Notes under the pieces: generated by a model | The model's input: the letters and a program-made list of their open reading frames with translations, nothing else | The model's database searches: none | Told to the model about the DNA's origin: nothing | Part shown: positions 28,791-37,468 of the stretch, in pieces | Position numbering within the stretch: position 1 is the stretch's first letter | Layout: the number at the start of each line of letters is the position of its first letter | Source of the DNA: Clostridium weizhouense | GTDB lineage: Bacteria; Bacillota; Clostridia; Clostridiales; Clostridiaceae | Direction of reading: 5' to 3' | NCBI RefSeq assembly: GCF_019431045.1 | Contig: NZ_JAHXPT010000011.1 | Coordinates: forward strand, 62,001-126,000 | DNA: 64,000 bases | Made by a program: the position numbers and the translations under genes

Positions 28791-29285
28791 TTAAAATATT
28801 TTTTCCTTTGGTGGATGTATAAATTTATTTATAAATACTGCTATAATTATACCAATAGCAGTATCAATACATCTACCAATAGCATATGAATAAGAAGCTT
28901 TTCCAGGATGATTTACTATTATGCTAATAAATACTATACAACAAATAGTAACAGAAGCAGGTTTATTTAATAATGTACATACATAAATAGCTATAATTAT
29001 TCCTAAACCTGTAATTAGAGAAGTTATATTAAATAGTAATGGGATTAACGTACTTAAATATATGAAGAGAATACCAAGTAATCCACCAAGAAAAGTACCA
29101 ATTAGTCTATTTTTACCCATATGAAAAGAATTATAGACAGTATCTTTCATACAAACAACACAAGCAATACAAGCATAAAATGAATCAGTGCGATGAAAAG
29201 CTTTAAAAGTTATCATGCATAATGAAACTGCAAGAGCAGTTTTTAAATTTCTTAGTCCTATTTTGGGAAGTTTAAAATTCTTCAA
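28791..29285 (-). CDS. FUSC / aromatic acid exporter-like membrane protein, membrane domain only
   Basis: A 164-residue protein with about five transmembrane helices. The start GLRNLKTALAVSLCMITFKAF and YACIACVVCMKDTVYNSFHMGKNRLIGTFLGGLLG match the N-terminal membrane domain of the ArAE_1/FUSC family. Family members in Bacillus are longer (about 300-350) with a cytoplasmic C-terminal domain, which is missing here. No frame continues past the stop, so this is a short form rather than an obvious break. The start is TTG at 29285 with AGGAGG upstream. It is divergent from the sigma-54 activator gene. Confidence 0.7.
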   Translation of the reverse strand: MKNFKLPKIGLRNLKTALAVSLCMITFKAFHRTDSFYACIACVVCMKDTVYNSFHMGKNRLIGTFLGGLLGILFIYLSTLIPLLFNITSLITGLGIIIAIYVCTLLNKPASVTICCIVFISIIVNHPGKASYSYAIGRCIDTAIGIIIAVFINKFIHPPKEKIF

Positions 29286-29382
29286 AGTATTATTCCTCCT
29301 ATTTTGAAAACATTATAACATAATAATATTTTTGTGTTCAAAAGTTATATATTGGGAGAGTAGTAGATTTAGAGGTGTATAT

Positions 29383-31236
29383 ATGAGAATGATTGGGGAG
29401 ATAAATATTAATCCAAAAAACATTAATGAAATCGATTATATTGATAATAATTCAATTGTAAACAAGAATTTTAATATAATGAAGTATATTTTTAACAATA
29501 TATCAAATGGAGTATTAGTTATTGATGAAAATAATATAATAAATTTGTTAAATAAACAGGCAGAAAATATATTTGGAGTCTTAAGTGAAAATGTAGCAGG
29601 AAAATTCCTAGAAAAATGTATTCCTAATTCAAGATTACATTTAATAAATGGAGAATCTTCAGTATATATTTTAAAAAAAGATAGTAAAGAATTAGTACTT
29701 TTAAGAAAAATAAGTCCAATATGTTTAGATGGAATTTTTAAAGGAAATGTGATTATATTTGAAGATATATCTAAAATAAAGCAAATGAATGAAGAGTTAA
29801 TAGCTACGAAAAAGATAAGAGATAAATTTGAAATAATATTAAATTCTATTAAAGAAGGCATATGTTTTTTAGATAAAGATGGATATATATCATATGTTAA
29901 TTCAGAATATTTGAACATATCTGAAGAAGATAAAAACATATTAGGAAAGCATATTAATGAAGTTTCTCCAAATGGGATAAGAAAAAAAGTATTTTTAACT
30001 GGTAAAAGTTATATAGAAAAAGTAAAAAATAAACAGAAAAATATTATTTCATCAACATATCCAATTATTAGAGACAATAATATTATTGGAATATTATCAA
30101 CGGTTAATAAAGTAAGAGGTATTTCAATATTATCAGAAAATTCATGTGATATATCTGAAAATGAAGAGGTTTTAGAAGAAAATTTAAATATAATAAATAA
30201 ACCTCATAAGGCATTTGATAAGTTTATAGGACATAGTCAAAAAATTATAGAAATATTATTATTAGCTACAAAGGCCGCTAAAAGTTCTGCAACTGTGCTT
30301 ATTAGAGGGGAAAGTGGAACTGGTAAAGAACTTATAGCAGAGGGAATACATTATGCAAGTGAGAGAGATAAAGGGCCATTTATAAGAGTGAACTGTGCTG
30401 CTATACCAGAAAATTTAATAGAAAGTGAGTTATTTGGACATGAAAAAGGATCTTTTACAGGAGCTATAAAGAGAAAACTTGGTAAATTTGAGTTGGCTCA
30501 AAATGGAACAATATTTTTGGATGAGATAGGTGAAATGGATAAAAATACTCAAGCAAAAATTTTAAGAGTTTTGCAATATAAAGAGTTTCAAAGAGTTGGT
30601 GGAGAAGAAACTATAAAGGTTGATGTTAGAGTTATAGCAGCAACTCATAGAAATTTAGAAGAAATGATTAAAAAAAGTGAGTTTAGAGAGGATTTATATT
30701 ATAGATTAAATGTAATTCCTATATTTATTCCTGAATTAAAAGATAGAGTAGAAGATATACCGATATTGGTTAAACATTTCATTAATAAATTTCAAAAAGA
30801 TAACAAACATAAGCAAGTCTCAAAAGATGTGATGAATACTTTTATAAATTATTCATGGAATGGAAATGTAAGAGAATTAGAAAATGTTATAGAGAGAATA
30901 TTAGCATTAAATGAAAGCAATATTATTACATTAAAAGATATCCCATTATATATAAAGGAAAAAACGTTAAAATCAAGTAAAAGTAATATTAAAATATTTA
31001 AGGATGAGGATATTATAAGCTATCAAAGAGGCGAAATATTAAATGTTATAGAAAATGTAGAAGAAGTGTTACCTATGAAAGTATATGAAAGAATGATAAT
31101 AGAAAAAGCATTGAGAAAGTATGGAAGTTTTAATGCAGCAGGAAAAGCCTTAGGACTTAATCATAAAACTATAGCAGCTAAAGCAAAAGAATTTGGCTTA
31201 GAAAAGACAACTTATTGGAAAAAAAGGACAATATAA
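29383..31236 (+). CDS. Sigma-54-dependent PAS-domain transcriptional activator
   Basis: The order is an N-terminal PAS domain (about 25-130), a second PAS (about 145-245), a sigma-54 AAA+ domain (about 270-510) and a Fis-type HTH (about 570-615; AAGKALGLNHKTIAAKAKEFGL). Walker A is GESGTGKE (about 309), the sigma-54 contact loop is GSFTGA (about 356, a conservative variant of GAFTGA) and Walker B is IFLDEIGEM. The frame runs from 29332, but GAGGTG precedes the ATG at 29383 (617 residues). Directly downstream lies a sigma-54 promoter before glpF, so it probably activates glycerol/dihydroxyacetone use. The signal sensed by PAS is unknown. Confidence 0.9.
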   Translation: MRMIGEININPKNINEIDYIDNNSIVNKNFNIMKYIFNNISNGVLVIDENNIINLLNKQAENIFGVLSENVAGKFLEKCIPNSRLHLINGESSVYILKKDSKELVLLRKISPICLDGIFKGNVIIFEDISKIKQMNEELIATKKIRDKFEIILNSIKEGICFLDKDGYISYVNSEYLNISEEDKNILGKHINEVSPNGIRKKVFLTGKSYIEKVKNKQKNIISSTYPIIRDNNIIGILSTVNKVRGISILSENSCDISENEEVLEENLNIINKPHKAFDKFIGHSQKIIEILLLATKAAKSSATVLIRGESGTGKELIAEGIHYASERDKGPFIRVNCAAIPENLIESELFGHEKGSFTGAIKRKLGKFELAQNGTIFLDEIGEMDKNTQAKILRVLQYKEFQRVGGEETIKVDVRVIAATHRNLEEMIKKSEFREDLYYRLNVIPIFIPELKDRVEDIPILVKHFINKFQKDNKHKQVSKDVMNTFINYSWNGNVRELENVIERILALNESNIITLKDIPLYIKEKTLKSSKSNIKIFKDEDIISYQRGEILNVIENVEEVLPMKVYERMIIEKALRKYGSFNAAGKALGLNHKTIAAKAKEFGLEKTTYWKKRTI

Positions 31237-31241
31237 AAAAT

Positions 31242-31285
31242 AAAATGGCACAATAATATACTATTAATATTATTGTGTCATTTTT
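31242..31285 (+). terminator. Terminator after the sigma-54 activator gene
   Basis: Arms centred on TGGCACAATAATAT and ATATTATTGTGTCA, followed by TTTTT. Confidence 0.8.
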
Positions 31286-31410
31286 AGTATGTAATTAGTA
31301 TTTATAAATCATCATAATACAAAATAATACAAAAAATACATAAAAAAGAAATAAAAATATAGAATATATGTATATATGATAAATAGTAATACGTTTAATA
31401 AACATCGATA

Positions 31411-31461
31411 GTTGGTAAAAAAGCACAATACAAACGTTTTCAATTGGGAATTTTGACCAAC
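31411..31461. promoter_or_regulatory. Inverted repeat, possible upstream activator site for the glpF promoter
   Basis: GTTGGTAAAA (31411-31420) faces TTTTGACCAAC (31451-31461), 85-135 bp before the sigma-54 -24 element. That is the usual distance for an enhancer-binding activator. The assignment to the activator at 29383 is inference. Confidence 0.4.
31428..31443. promoter_or_regulatory. Candidate cre site (CcpA) upstream of glpF
   Basis: ATACAAACGTTTTCAA matches the cre consensus WTGNAARCGNWWWCAW at all but the third base. It lies inside the inverted repeat at 31411-31461 and suggests carbon catabolite repression of glycerol uptake. Confidence 0.45.
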
Positions 31462-31543
31462 ATAATATAATATCACCAAAATAATATAGGGGATATAATA
31501 TGTAGACACTACTGTTTGTCTTAAATTTAACAATTAATTCAAG

Positions 31544-31560
31544 TTGGCATGGCAATTGCT
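31544..31560 (+). promoter_or_regulatory. Sigma-54 promoter of glpF
   Basis: TTGGCATGGCAATTGCT has the invariant GG (-24) and GC (-12) exactly 10 bases apart and matches most of the TGGCAC-N5-TTGCW consensus. Transcription should start near 31571, 40 bases before the glpF ATG. A sigma-54 activator gene ends 307 bp upstream. Confidence 0.85.
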
Positions 31561-31610
31561 ATTAATAATAAGTGTAAATAAAATAATTTATAATATGGGA
31601 GGTATTATTT

Positions 31611-32315
31611 ATGTCAATTTTTATGTCTGAATTAATTGGGTCAATGTTACTTATCCTTCTAGGAGATGGCGTTGTTGCTAACGTTGTTTTAAAAGATTCA
31701 AAGGGCACAGGATCAGGTTGGATAGTTATAACAACAGGTTGGGCTTTAGCAGTTGCAATTCCTGCACTTATTTTTGGAGGATATAGTGGAGCTCACTTTA
31801 ATCCTGCATTAACTATTGCACTTGCAGCAATAGGAAGTGTTTCTTGGTCAGTAGTACCAGAATATTTTGCGGGAGAATTCTTAGGAGCTTTCTTAGGAGC
31901 TGTTTTAGTATTTATTATGTACTATGATCAATTTAAAGCAACTGAAGACAAAGCATCTAAATTAGGTGTATTTGCAACAGGTCCAGCTATAAGAAATACG
32001 GGAATTAACTTTATAGGTGAGGTTATTGGAACATTTATGTTAGTATTTGGTATTTTGGGCTTAGGAGCTGTTCAAATGGCACCAGGACTTAATACTTTAG
32101 CAGTTGGTGGATTAATATTCGTTATAGGTCTATGTTTAGGTGGACCTACTGGATATGCAATTAACCCTTGCAGAGATTTATCACCAAGAATAGCACATGC
32201 TATTTTACCTATACCAGGAAAGGGAGATTCTGATTGGGGATATTCTTGGATCCCAGTTGTAGCTCCAATTGTTGGTGGATTAATAGGTGCATTCTTATAT
32301 CAAGCAATTGTATAG
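31611..32315 (+). CDS. glpF: Glycerol uptake facilitator (MIP/aquaglyceroporin)
   Basis: A 234-residue, six-helix channel. The first pore motif is SGAHFNPALTIA (NPA). The second half has GYAINPCRDLSPR, where NPA is replaced by NPC; the following Arg-Asp is the aquaglyceroporin signature that favours glycerol. It lies under a sigma-54 promoter and upstream of dhaK-dhaL-dhaM, so it likely brings glycerol in for dehydrogenation to dihydroxyacetone and phosphorylation. No glycerol dehydrogenase gene is in the window. GGGAGG precedes the ATG. A hairpin follows the gene. Confidence 0.92.
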   Translation: MSIFMSELIGSMLLILLGDGVVANVVLKDSKGTGSGWIVITTGWALAVAIPALIFGGYSGAHFNPALTIALAAIGSVSWSVVPEYFAGEFLGAFLGAVLVFIMYYDQFKATEDKASKLGVFATGPAIRNTGINFIGEVIGTFMLVFGILGLGAVQMAPGLNTLAVGGLIFVIGLCLGGPTGYAINPCRDLSPRIAHAILPIPGKGDSDWGYSWIPVVAPIVGGLIGAFLYQAIV

Positions 32316-32632
32316 TATAATAAATTATTTAAAAAATAGATAAAAAATGAGGTCTTGCTAGGATTAATCTAGCAAGACTTAAATTATATGATTTATTATA
32401 TGTTTAATTTACATAATACTGATATTTTACAAATAAAAATTAATATATTAAATTTGTTAGATAGTTAAGATCTAATATACAGAGTGTTTAAACTATAAAT
32501 AGGATTATAGATCTAAATAAAATAGTTTAATAATAATATTTTTATAACTAAGTAAGTACATATTAAATTAAAGAATAATTTATTAAAGAAAATTTAATAA
32601 TAATTATTATACTATTTAGGAGGCGCTTAATA
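32316..32632 (+). other. Intergenic region between glpF and dhaK
   Basis: It contains the glpF terminator hairpin at 32350-32380 and otherwise AT-rich sequence. No sigma-54 motif was found in front of dhaK, so the dha genes rely on readthrough or on a separate promoter not identified by eye. No small gene was seen. Confidence 0.6.
32350..32380 (+). terminator. Hairpin after glpF
   Basis: AGGTCTTGCTAG (32350) pairs with CTAGCAAGACTT (32369). The tail (AAATTATATG) is not T-rich, so it may be leaky and let dhaKLM be co-transcribed. Confidence 0.65.
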
Positions 32633-33628
32633 ATGAAGAAGTTAATAAATAATCCAAACAATGTTTTATCAGATATGTTAGAAGGAATTGTGGCAGCACA
32701 TCCAGAGTATTTGAAGAAGTTAGAGAATGCTAATGTTTTGGTAAGAAGTAAAAAAGCCGAAGGAAAAGTAGCATTAGTCAGTGGTGGTGGAAGTGGACAT
32801 GAACCAGCACATGGAGGATATGTTGGCTTCGGAATGTTAGATGGTGCAGTCTGTGGAGAAGTTTTCACATCACCTACTCCCGATCAGGTATATGAAGCAA
32901 TTAAGGCTACAGATAATGGGAATGGAGTTCTTCTTGTTATAAAAAATTATACTGGAGATGTTATGAATTTTGAAATGGCAAAAGAAATGGCAGAGATGGA
33001 AGGTATAAATGTAGAACAAGTAATTGTAAATGATGATGTAGCTGTAGAAAATAGCTTATATACAGCAGGAAGAAGAGGAATTGCTGGAACTGTATTTGTT
33101 CATAAAATAGCTGGAGCAAAAGCTGAATCTGGTGGGAATTTAGAAAATGTAAAGGCAGTTGCTGAAAAAGTAATAAATAATGTAAGAAGTATGGGAATGT
33201 CTTTATCATCTTGTATAGTACCAGCAGCAGGAAAAGCTAACTTTTCATTAGGTGAAGATGAAATAGAGATAGGAATGGGTATACATGGAGAACCAGGAAC
33301 TCATAGAGAAAAAATTTCTACTGCAGATGAGGTTGCAGAACATTTATTAAGTAAAATTTTAGATGATATTAGTATAGCTAAAGGTGATGATGTAGCTGTA
33401 ATGATAAATGGTTTAGGCTCAACACCATATATGGAGTTATATATTATAAATAAAAAAGTAAATGAAATATTAAAAGATAAAGGCATAAGTACACATAAAA
33501 CTTTTGTTGGTGAATTTATGACTTCATTAGAAATGGCAGGATGTTCTATTTCAATATTAAAACTTGATGATGAACTTAAAGAATTACTTGATGCAAAAGC
33601 TGATACTCCAGGACTTAAGGTTATATAA
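32633..33628 (+). CDS. dhaK: Dihydroxyacetone kinase subunit DhaK
   Basis: DhaK binds dihydroxyacetone covalently through a histidine. Motifs are VALVSGGGSGHEPAHGGYVG (about 47-66), VIKNYTGDVMNFEMA, and GMGIHGEPGTH with the substrate-binding His at about 218. Length of 331 is standard for PTS-dependent DhaK. The gene starts the dhaK-dhaL-dhaM operon (27-bp and 2-bp gaps). AGGAGG is upstream. The complex transfers phosphate from the PTS to dihydroxyacetone, giving DHAP for glycolysis. Confidence 0.95.
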   Translation: MKKLINNPNNVLSDMLEGIVAAHPEYLKKLENANVLVRSKKAEGKVALVSGGGSGHEPAHGGYVGFGMLDGAVCGEVFTSPTPDQVYEAIKATDNGNGVLLVIKNYTGDVMNFEMAKEMAEMEGINVEQVIVNDDVAVENSLYTAGRRGIAGTVFVHKIAGAKAESGGNLENVKAVAEKVINNVRSMGMSLSSCIVPAAGKANFSLGEDEIEIGMGIHGEPGTHREKISTADEVAEHLLSKILDDISIAKGDDVAVMINGLGSTPYMELYIINKKVNEILKDKGISTHKTFVGEFMTSLEMAGCSISILKLDDELKELLDAKADTPGLKVI

Positions 33629-33655
33629 TAACATGATATTAGAGGAGGGTTAATT

Positions 33656-34294
33656 ATGGTAACAGTAAAAGAAGTAAAAGATATTCTAATAGAGATAGAA
33701 AAAATTATAGAAGAGAATAAATTATATTTAAGCGAATTAGATGCAGCAATAGGTGATGGAGATCATGGCTTAAATATGAGTAAAGGATTTAAAGCTGTTA
33801 TTGAAAAGGTAAAAGATTTACCAGATGATGATCTGGGAAATATATTAAAAAACTCAGGTATGGCTTTAGTTTCTAATGTAGGAGGAGCATCAGGCCCTTT
33901 ATATGGAACTGCATTTATGAAAGCAGCTATGGTAGTTAATAAAAAAAATGAAATGGATATAAATGATTTTATTAAAGTTTTAGAAGAAGCTTTAGGTGGA
34001 ATAAAAATGAGAGGTAAAGGTCAAGAAGGTGAAAAAACAATGATTGATACTTTATCACCATCAATAGAAGCGGCTAAAAAATCTATTGAAGAAAACAAAT
34101 CTGTAAAAGAAGTATTACTTGAAATAAAAGAAGCAGCTAAAAAAGGTATGGAACATACGAAAGATATAATTGCAACTAAAGGAAGGGCAAGCTATGTTGG
34201 AGAAAGAAGCATAGGACATATTGATGCAGGAGCTACTTCAATGTACTTAATTTTAAATACTATAGTAGAAAAATTAACTAAAGAGGAGAATTAA
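33656..34294 (+). CDS. dhaL: Dihydroxyacetone kinase subunit DhaL (ADP-binding)
   Basis: DhaL carries a tightly bound ADP that is phosphorylated by DhaM and then passes phosphate to dihydroxyacetone on DhaK. The Mg-binding Asp cluster is AAIGDGDHGLNMSKGF (about 27-42), with SNVGGASGPLYGTAFMKA and RGKGQEGEKTMIDTL further on and GATSMYLIL at the end. Length of 212 is normal. GAGGAGG precedes the ATG. Confidence 0.95.
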   Translation: MVTVKEVKDILIEIEKIIEENKLYLSELDAAIGDGDHGLNMSKGFKAVIEKVKDLPDDDLGNILKNSGMALVSNVGGASGPLYGTAFMKAAMVVNKKNEMDINDFIKVLEEALGGIKMRGKGQEGEKTMIDTLSPSIEAAKKSIEENKSVKEVLLEIKEAAKKGMEHTKDIIATKGRASYVGERSIGHIDAGATSMYLILNTIVEKLTKEEN

Positions 34295-34296
34295 TT

Positions 34297-34686
34297 ATGG
34301 TTGGTATAGTAATAGTATCACATAGTAATTTTATAGCTAAAGGTGTTAAAGATGTTGCTATTCAAATGGCACCGGAAGTTTCAATTGTAGATGCGGGTGG
34401 GACAAATGATGGAAGAATAGGTACAGATATTTCTAAAATAACTAGTGCAATAGAAGAAGTTTATAGTGAAAGTGGTGTACTCGTACTATTTGATTTAGGT
34501 AGTGCATTTATGAATACAGAAATGGCTATAGAATTTTTAGATGATAATATCAGAGAAAAAGTAGAAATCATAGATGCACCTTTAGTAGAAGGAGCAATTA
34601 CAGCGGCAGTAGAAGCTAGTATGAACAAATCTTTAACAGAAATAAAAGATGTTCTTAAGCCTATGTCATTAAATAAAATATCTTAA
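34297..34686 (+). CDS. dhaM: PTS-dependent dihydroxyacetone kinase phosphotransferase subunit DhaM, EIIA domain only
   Basis: A 129-residue EIIA-Man-like protein with the phospho-accepting His9 in MVGIVIVSHS and the family motifs VDAGGTNDGRIGTDI and VLVLFDLGSAFMNTEMA. It lacks the HPr and EI-like domains fused in E. coli DhaM, so phosphate must come from separate PTS EI and HPr. It starts 2 bp after the dhaL stop, with AAAGAGGAG inside the end of dhaL. Last gene of the operon. Confidence 0.93.
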   Translation: MVGIVIVSHSNFIAKGVKDVAIQMAPEVSIVDAGGTNDGRIGTDISKITSAIEEVYSESGVLVLFDLGSAFMNTEMAIEFLDDNIREKVEIIDAPLVEGAITAAVEASMNKSLTEIKDVLKPMSLNKIS

Positions 34687-34687
34687 T

Positions 34688-34737
34688 AAAAAACTGTATT
34701 ATATTGAGTTTTTTAACTTAATATAATGCAGTTTTTT
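34688..34737 (+). terminator. Terminator after dhaM
   Basis: Arms 34688-34705 and 34720-34737 pair almost fully; the hairpin ends in a T run. Confidence 0.85.
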
Positions 34738-34770
34738 ATGTTTATTTAATATATAATACAACAAAATTAT

Positions 34771-35070
34771 TTATCTATTATTAAGCTTTTCTAATAGTCC
34801 TCTCATAAACCCACTAAAAATAATCATTATATAGCTTAATAGTTTTAAATACTTATTGCAACTATTTAAATTCATGGCTTCAATAAGAAATAATATTGAT
34901 ATAATGATAGACAATGAATTAAATATTTTTGCTATATTTTTTATTTTATTATCATTTATTTTCTTTGTAATTATAAGGTAAATAAAAATAATTTGAAGAA
35001 ATAGGTATGATATCATAAATTCTTTAAAATGAGTTTGTACATTATATACTATATTTATCATTAACACCAT
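34771..35070 (-). CDS. Small membrane protein of unknown function
   Basis: A 99-residue protein with about three hydrophobic segments (FMISYLFLQIIFIYLII, IFNSLSIIISILFLIEA, LLSYIMIIFSGFMRGLL). I recognise no family. ATG at 35070 has GGAGG nine bases upstream; a nearer ATG is out of frame. The gene lies convergent to dhaM and divergent from the metG leader. Confidence 0.6.
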   Translation of the reverse strand: MVLMINIVYNVQTHFKEFMISYLFLQIIFIYLIITKKINDNKIKNIAKIFNSLSIIISILFLIEAMNLNSCNKYLKLLSYIMIIFSGFMRGLLEKLNNR

Positions 35071-35107
35071 TTATCATTACCTCCTTTTAATATATATATT
35101 AAACTAT

Positions 35108-35136
35108 TTGACATGAAAATATATTTATTCTATTAT
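35108..35136 (+). promoter_or_regulatory. Sigma-A promoter for the metG leader
   Basis: TTGACA (35108-35113) and TATTAT (35131-35136) with a 17-base spacer; an alternative TATAAT at 35134 would need a 20-base spacer. It precedes the T-box leader. Confidence 0.65.
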
Positions 35137-35145
35137 AATAAGTAT

Positions 35146-35414
35146 GTAGATGCTATGAAGAGAAGAGTAATGAAAAGGAATTTTTAAAGAGAGCTAATGT
35201 TTGGTGAAAGTTAGTAGAAGGGATTTTCATGAAGATGGACTTGGAGCATATTTCCCGAGCAATATTTGTTAAGGATTTACGGCAGCACCCGTTATAGTGC
35301 ATGGTGATGATGGTCACCTAGTAAGTTATTTATTGTGAAATAGATAAGAAGTAGAGTGGTAACACGTATATACGTCTCTATATAGGTTAAATATACCTAT
35401 ATAGAGATTTTTTT
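35146..35414 (+). ncRNA. T-box leader, methionine-specific, upstream of metG
   Basis: Stem I includes AAAGAGAGCTAATG and TTTGGTGAAAGTT. The likely specifier is ATG in GGGATTTTCATGAAG (near 35230), followed by A. The T-box core is GTAGAGTGGTAACACG (about 35351-35366); its TGGT would pair with the ACCA end of tRNA-Met. A terminator hairpin with 12-bp arms (35375-35386 with 35396-35407) and a T run ends the leader. Starvation for methionyl-tRNA should allow readthrough into metG. Confidence 0.92.
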
Positions 35415-35520
35415 AGTTAAGTTATAAATTCTAAGAATATAGGATTTATTTGATAAATATTAAGAGAGTAAAGAAATAGTATTTAAGACTATTGTTTAAA
35501 ATAAGGAGGAATATTTTAAA

Positions 35521-37458
35521 ATGTGTAAAGAATGTAAAAAACCATATTATATAACTACACCAATTTATTATCCATCAACAAAACTTCATATAGGTAATAC
35601 GTATACTACAGTAGCTGCTGATGCTTTAGCAAGATTTAAAAGATTAACGGGATACGATGTAATGTTCTTAACAGGTACAGATGAACATGGTCAAAAAATC
35701 CAAAGAATAGCAGAAGAAAAAGGAATTACGCCAATAGAACATGTAGATGAAATTGTAGCTGGCATTAAAGATCTTTGGAAGATGATGAATGTAAGTTATG
35801 ATAAATTTATAAGAACTACAGATGATTATCATGTAAAAGCAGTTCAAGATATATTTAAAAAATTATATGATCAAGGAGATATTTATAAGAGTTCCTATGA
35901 AGGTTGGTACTGTACTCCATGTGAATCATTCTGGACAGATACTCAATTAGTAGACGGAAATTGTCCTGATTGTGGAAGACCAGTTGAAAAATCAAAAGAA
36001 GAAGCTTATTTCTTTAAAATGAGCAAATATGCTGATAGATTAATCAAATATATAGAAGAAAATTCAAATTTCATTCAACCTGAATCAAGAAAGAACGAGA
36101 TGTTAAATAATTTCTTAAAACCAGGTCTTCAAGATTTATGTGTTTCAAGAACTAGTTTTGATTGGGGAGTTCCAGTAACTTTTGATGAAAAACATGTTGT
36201 TTATGTATGGATAGATGCACTATCAAACTATATTACGGCACTTGGATATGGTCAAGATAATAAAGAATTATATAATAAATTCTGGCCAGCAGATGTACAT
36301 TTAATAGGAAAGGATATCTTAAGATTCCACACAATATATTGGCCAATAATGTTAATGGCTTTAGATTTACCACTTCCAAAGCAAGTATTTGGTCATGGAT
36401 GGTTACTTGTTGATGGTGGAAAAATGTCAAAATCTAAAGGAAATGTAGTAGATCCAGTTGTGTTAGTTAACGAATTTGGTGTAGATCCTGTAAGATATTA
36501 CTTATTAAGAGAAATTCCGTTTGGAGCAGACGGTTTATTTAATAATGAAATATTCATAAAAAAGATAAATTCAGATCTTTGTAACGATTTAGGTAATCTT
36601 TTATCAAGAAGTGTCGCAATGATAGAAAAATATTTTGGAGGAGAAATTCAACCACAAGCTGAAAAAGGTGAATTTGATGAAGAGTTAATAAACTTAGCAT
36701 TATCTACTCCTAAAAAAGTTGAAGAAGCTATTGATGAGTTAAATATTCCATTAGCATTAGAACATGTATTTGAATTGATAGGTAGAGCTAATAAATATAT
36801 AGATGAAACAACTCCTTGGATTTTAGCTAAAGATGAAAGTAAAAAAGCTAGATTAGGAACAGTACTTTATAACTTAATTGAAAGTTTAAGGTTTGCTTCA
36901 GTTATGATTTCATCATTCTTACCAGATACAGCTAAGAAAATTAATGAACAAATCAATACTAATGAAATATCATGGGAATCATTAAAAGCATTTAATGGAA
37001 CAAAAGCTGGAACTAAGGTAGTTAAGGGTGAAAATTTATTCCCAAGAATAGATGTAGAAAAGAAACTTGAAGAGTTAGAAGCTTTAAAGGCAGCACAAGC
37101 ACCAGCTAAAAGAGAAATTACTCCTATAAAAGAAGAAATCACAATAGATGATTTTGAAAAAATTGATTTAAGAGTTGTTAAAGTGTTAGCTTGTGAACCA
37201 ATAAAAGGAGCTAAAAAATTACTTAAATTAAAGGTGGATTTAGCTGGAGAAGAAAGACAAGTGGTTTCTGGAATCGCTAAATATTATAAGCCTGAAGAAT
37301 TAGTAGGAAAAAATGTAGTTTTAGTGGCTAATTTAAAGCCAGTAAAACTTAGAGGAGAATTATCACAAGGTATGATTTTATGTTCAGCAACTGATGATGA
37401 CAGTGAATTAAAAGTTGTAGATCCAGGTGAAATTTTAAGTGGAAATATAGTTAGATAA
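35521..37458 (+). CDS. metG: Methionyl-tRNA synthetase (single zinc-knuckle form with C-terminal tRNA-binding domain)
   Basis: The class I motifs are HIGN (about 22-25, in STKLHIGNTYTT) and GKMSKSKGN (about 300). One zinc knuckle is present (CTPC and CPDC, about 130-155), the form seen in B. subtilis and Thermus enzymes. The anticodon domain follows, then a C-terminal EMAP/Arc1-like tRNA-binding domain (about 540-645; IDDFEKIDLRVVKVLACEP). The 645 residues are typical of the dimeric enzyme. AAGGAGG precedes the ATG. It is controlled by the T-box leader. A second, different MetRS gene lies just downstream. Confidence 0.96.
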   Translation: MCKECKKPYYITTPIYYPSTKLHIGNTYTTVAADALARFKRLTGYDVMFLTGTDEHGQKIQRIAEEKGITPIEHVDEIVAGIKDLWKMMNVSYDKFIRTTDDYHVKAVQDIFKKLYDQGDIYKSSYEGWYCTPCESFWTDTQLVDGNCPDCGRPVEKSKEEAYFFKMSKYADRLIKYIEENSNFIQPESRKNEMLNNFLKPGLQDLCVSRTSFDWGVPVTFDEKHVVYVWIDALSNYITALGYGQDNKELYNKFWPADVHLIGKDILRFHTIYWPIMLMALDLPLPKQVFGHGWLLVDGGKMSKSKGNVVDPVVLVNEFGVDPVRYYLLREIPFGADGLFNNEIFIKKINSDLCNDLGNLLSRSVAMIEKYFGGEIQPQAEKGEFDEELINLALSTPKKVEEAIDELNIPLALEHVFELIGRANKYIDETTPWILAKDESKKARLGTVLYNLIESLRFASVMISSFLPDTAKKINEQINTNEISWESLKAFNGTKAGTKVVKGENLFPRIDVEKKLEELEALKAAQAPAKREITPIKEEITIDDFEKIDLRVVKVLACEPIKGAKKLLKLKVDLAGEERQVVSGIAKYYKPEELVGKNVVLVANLKPVKLRGELSQGMILCSATDDDSELKVVDPGEILSGNIVR

Positions 37459-37468
37459 TTTTTAATTA

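Noticed and set aside
31295-31555. Two minus-strand frames (86 and 73 codons) before glpF
   Set aside because: They overlap the terminator, cre site and sigma-54 promoter, are composed of AT-rich low-complexity residues and lack family likeness.
33301-33486. Minus-strand frame inside dhaK
   Set aside because: Opposite-strand shadow; the dhaK protein is unambiguous.
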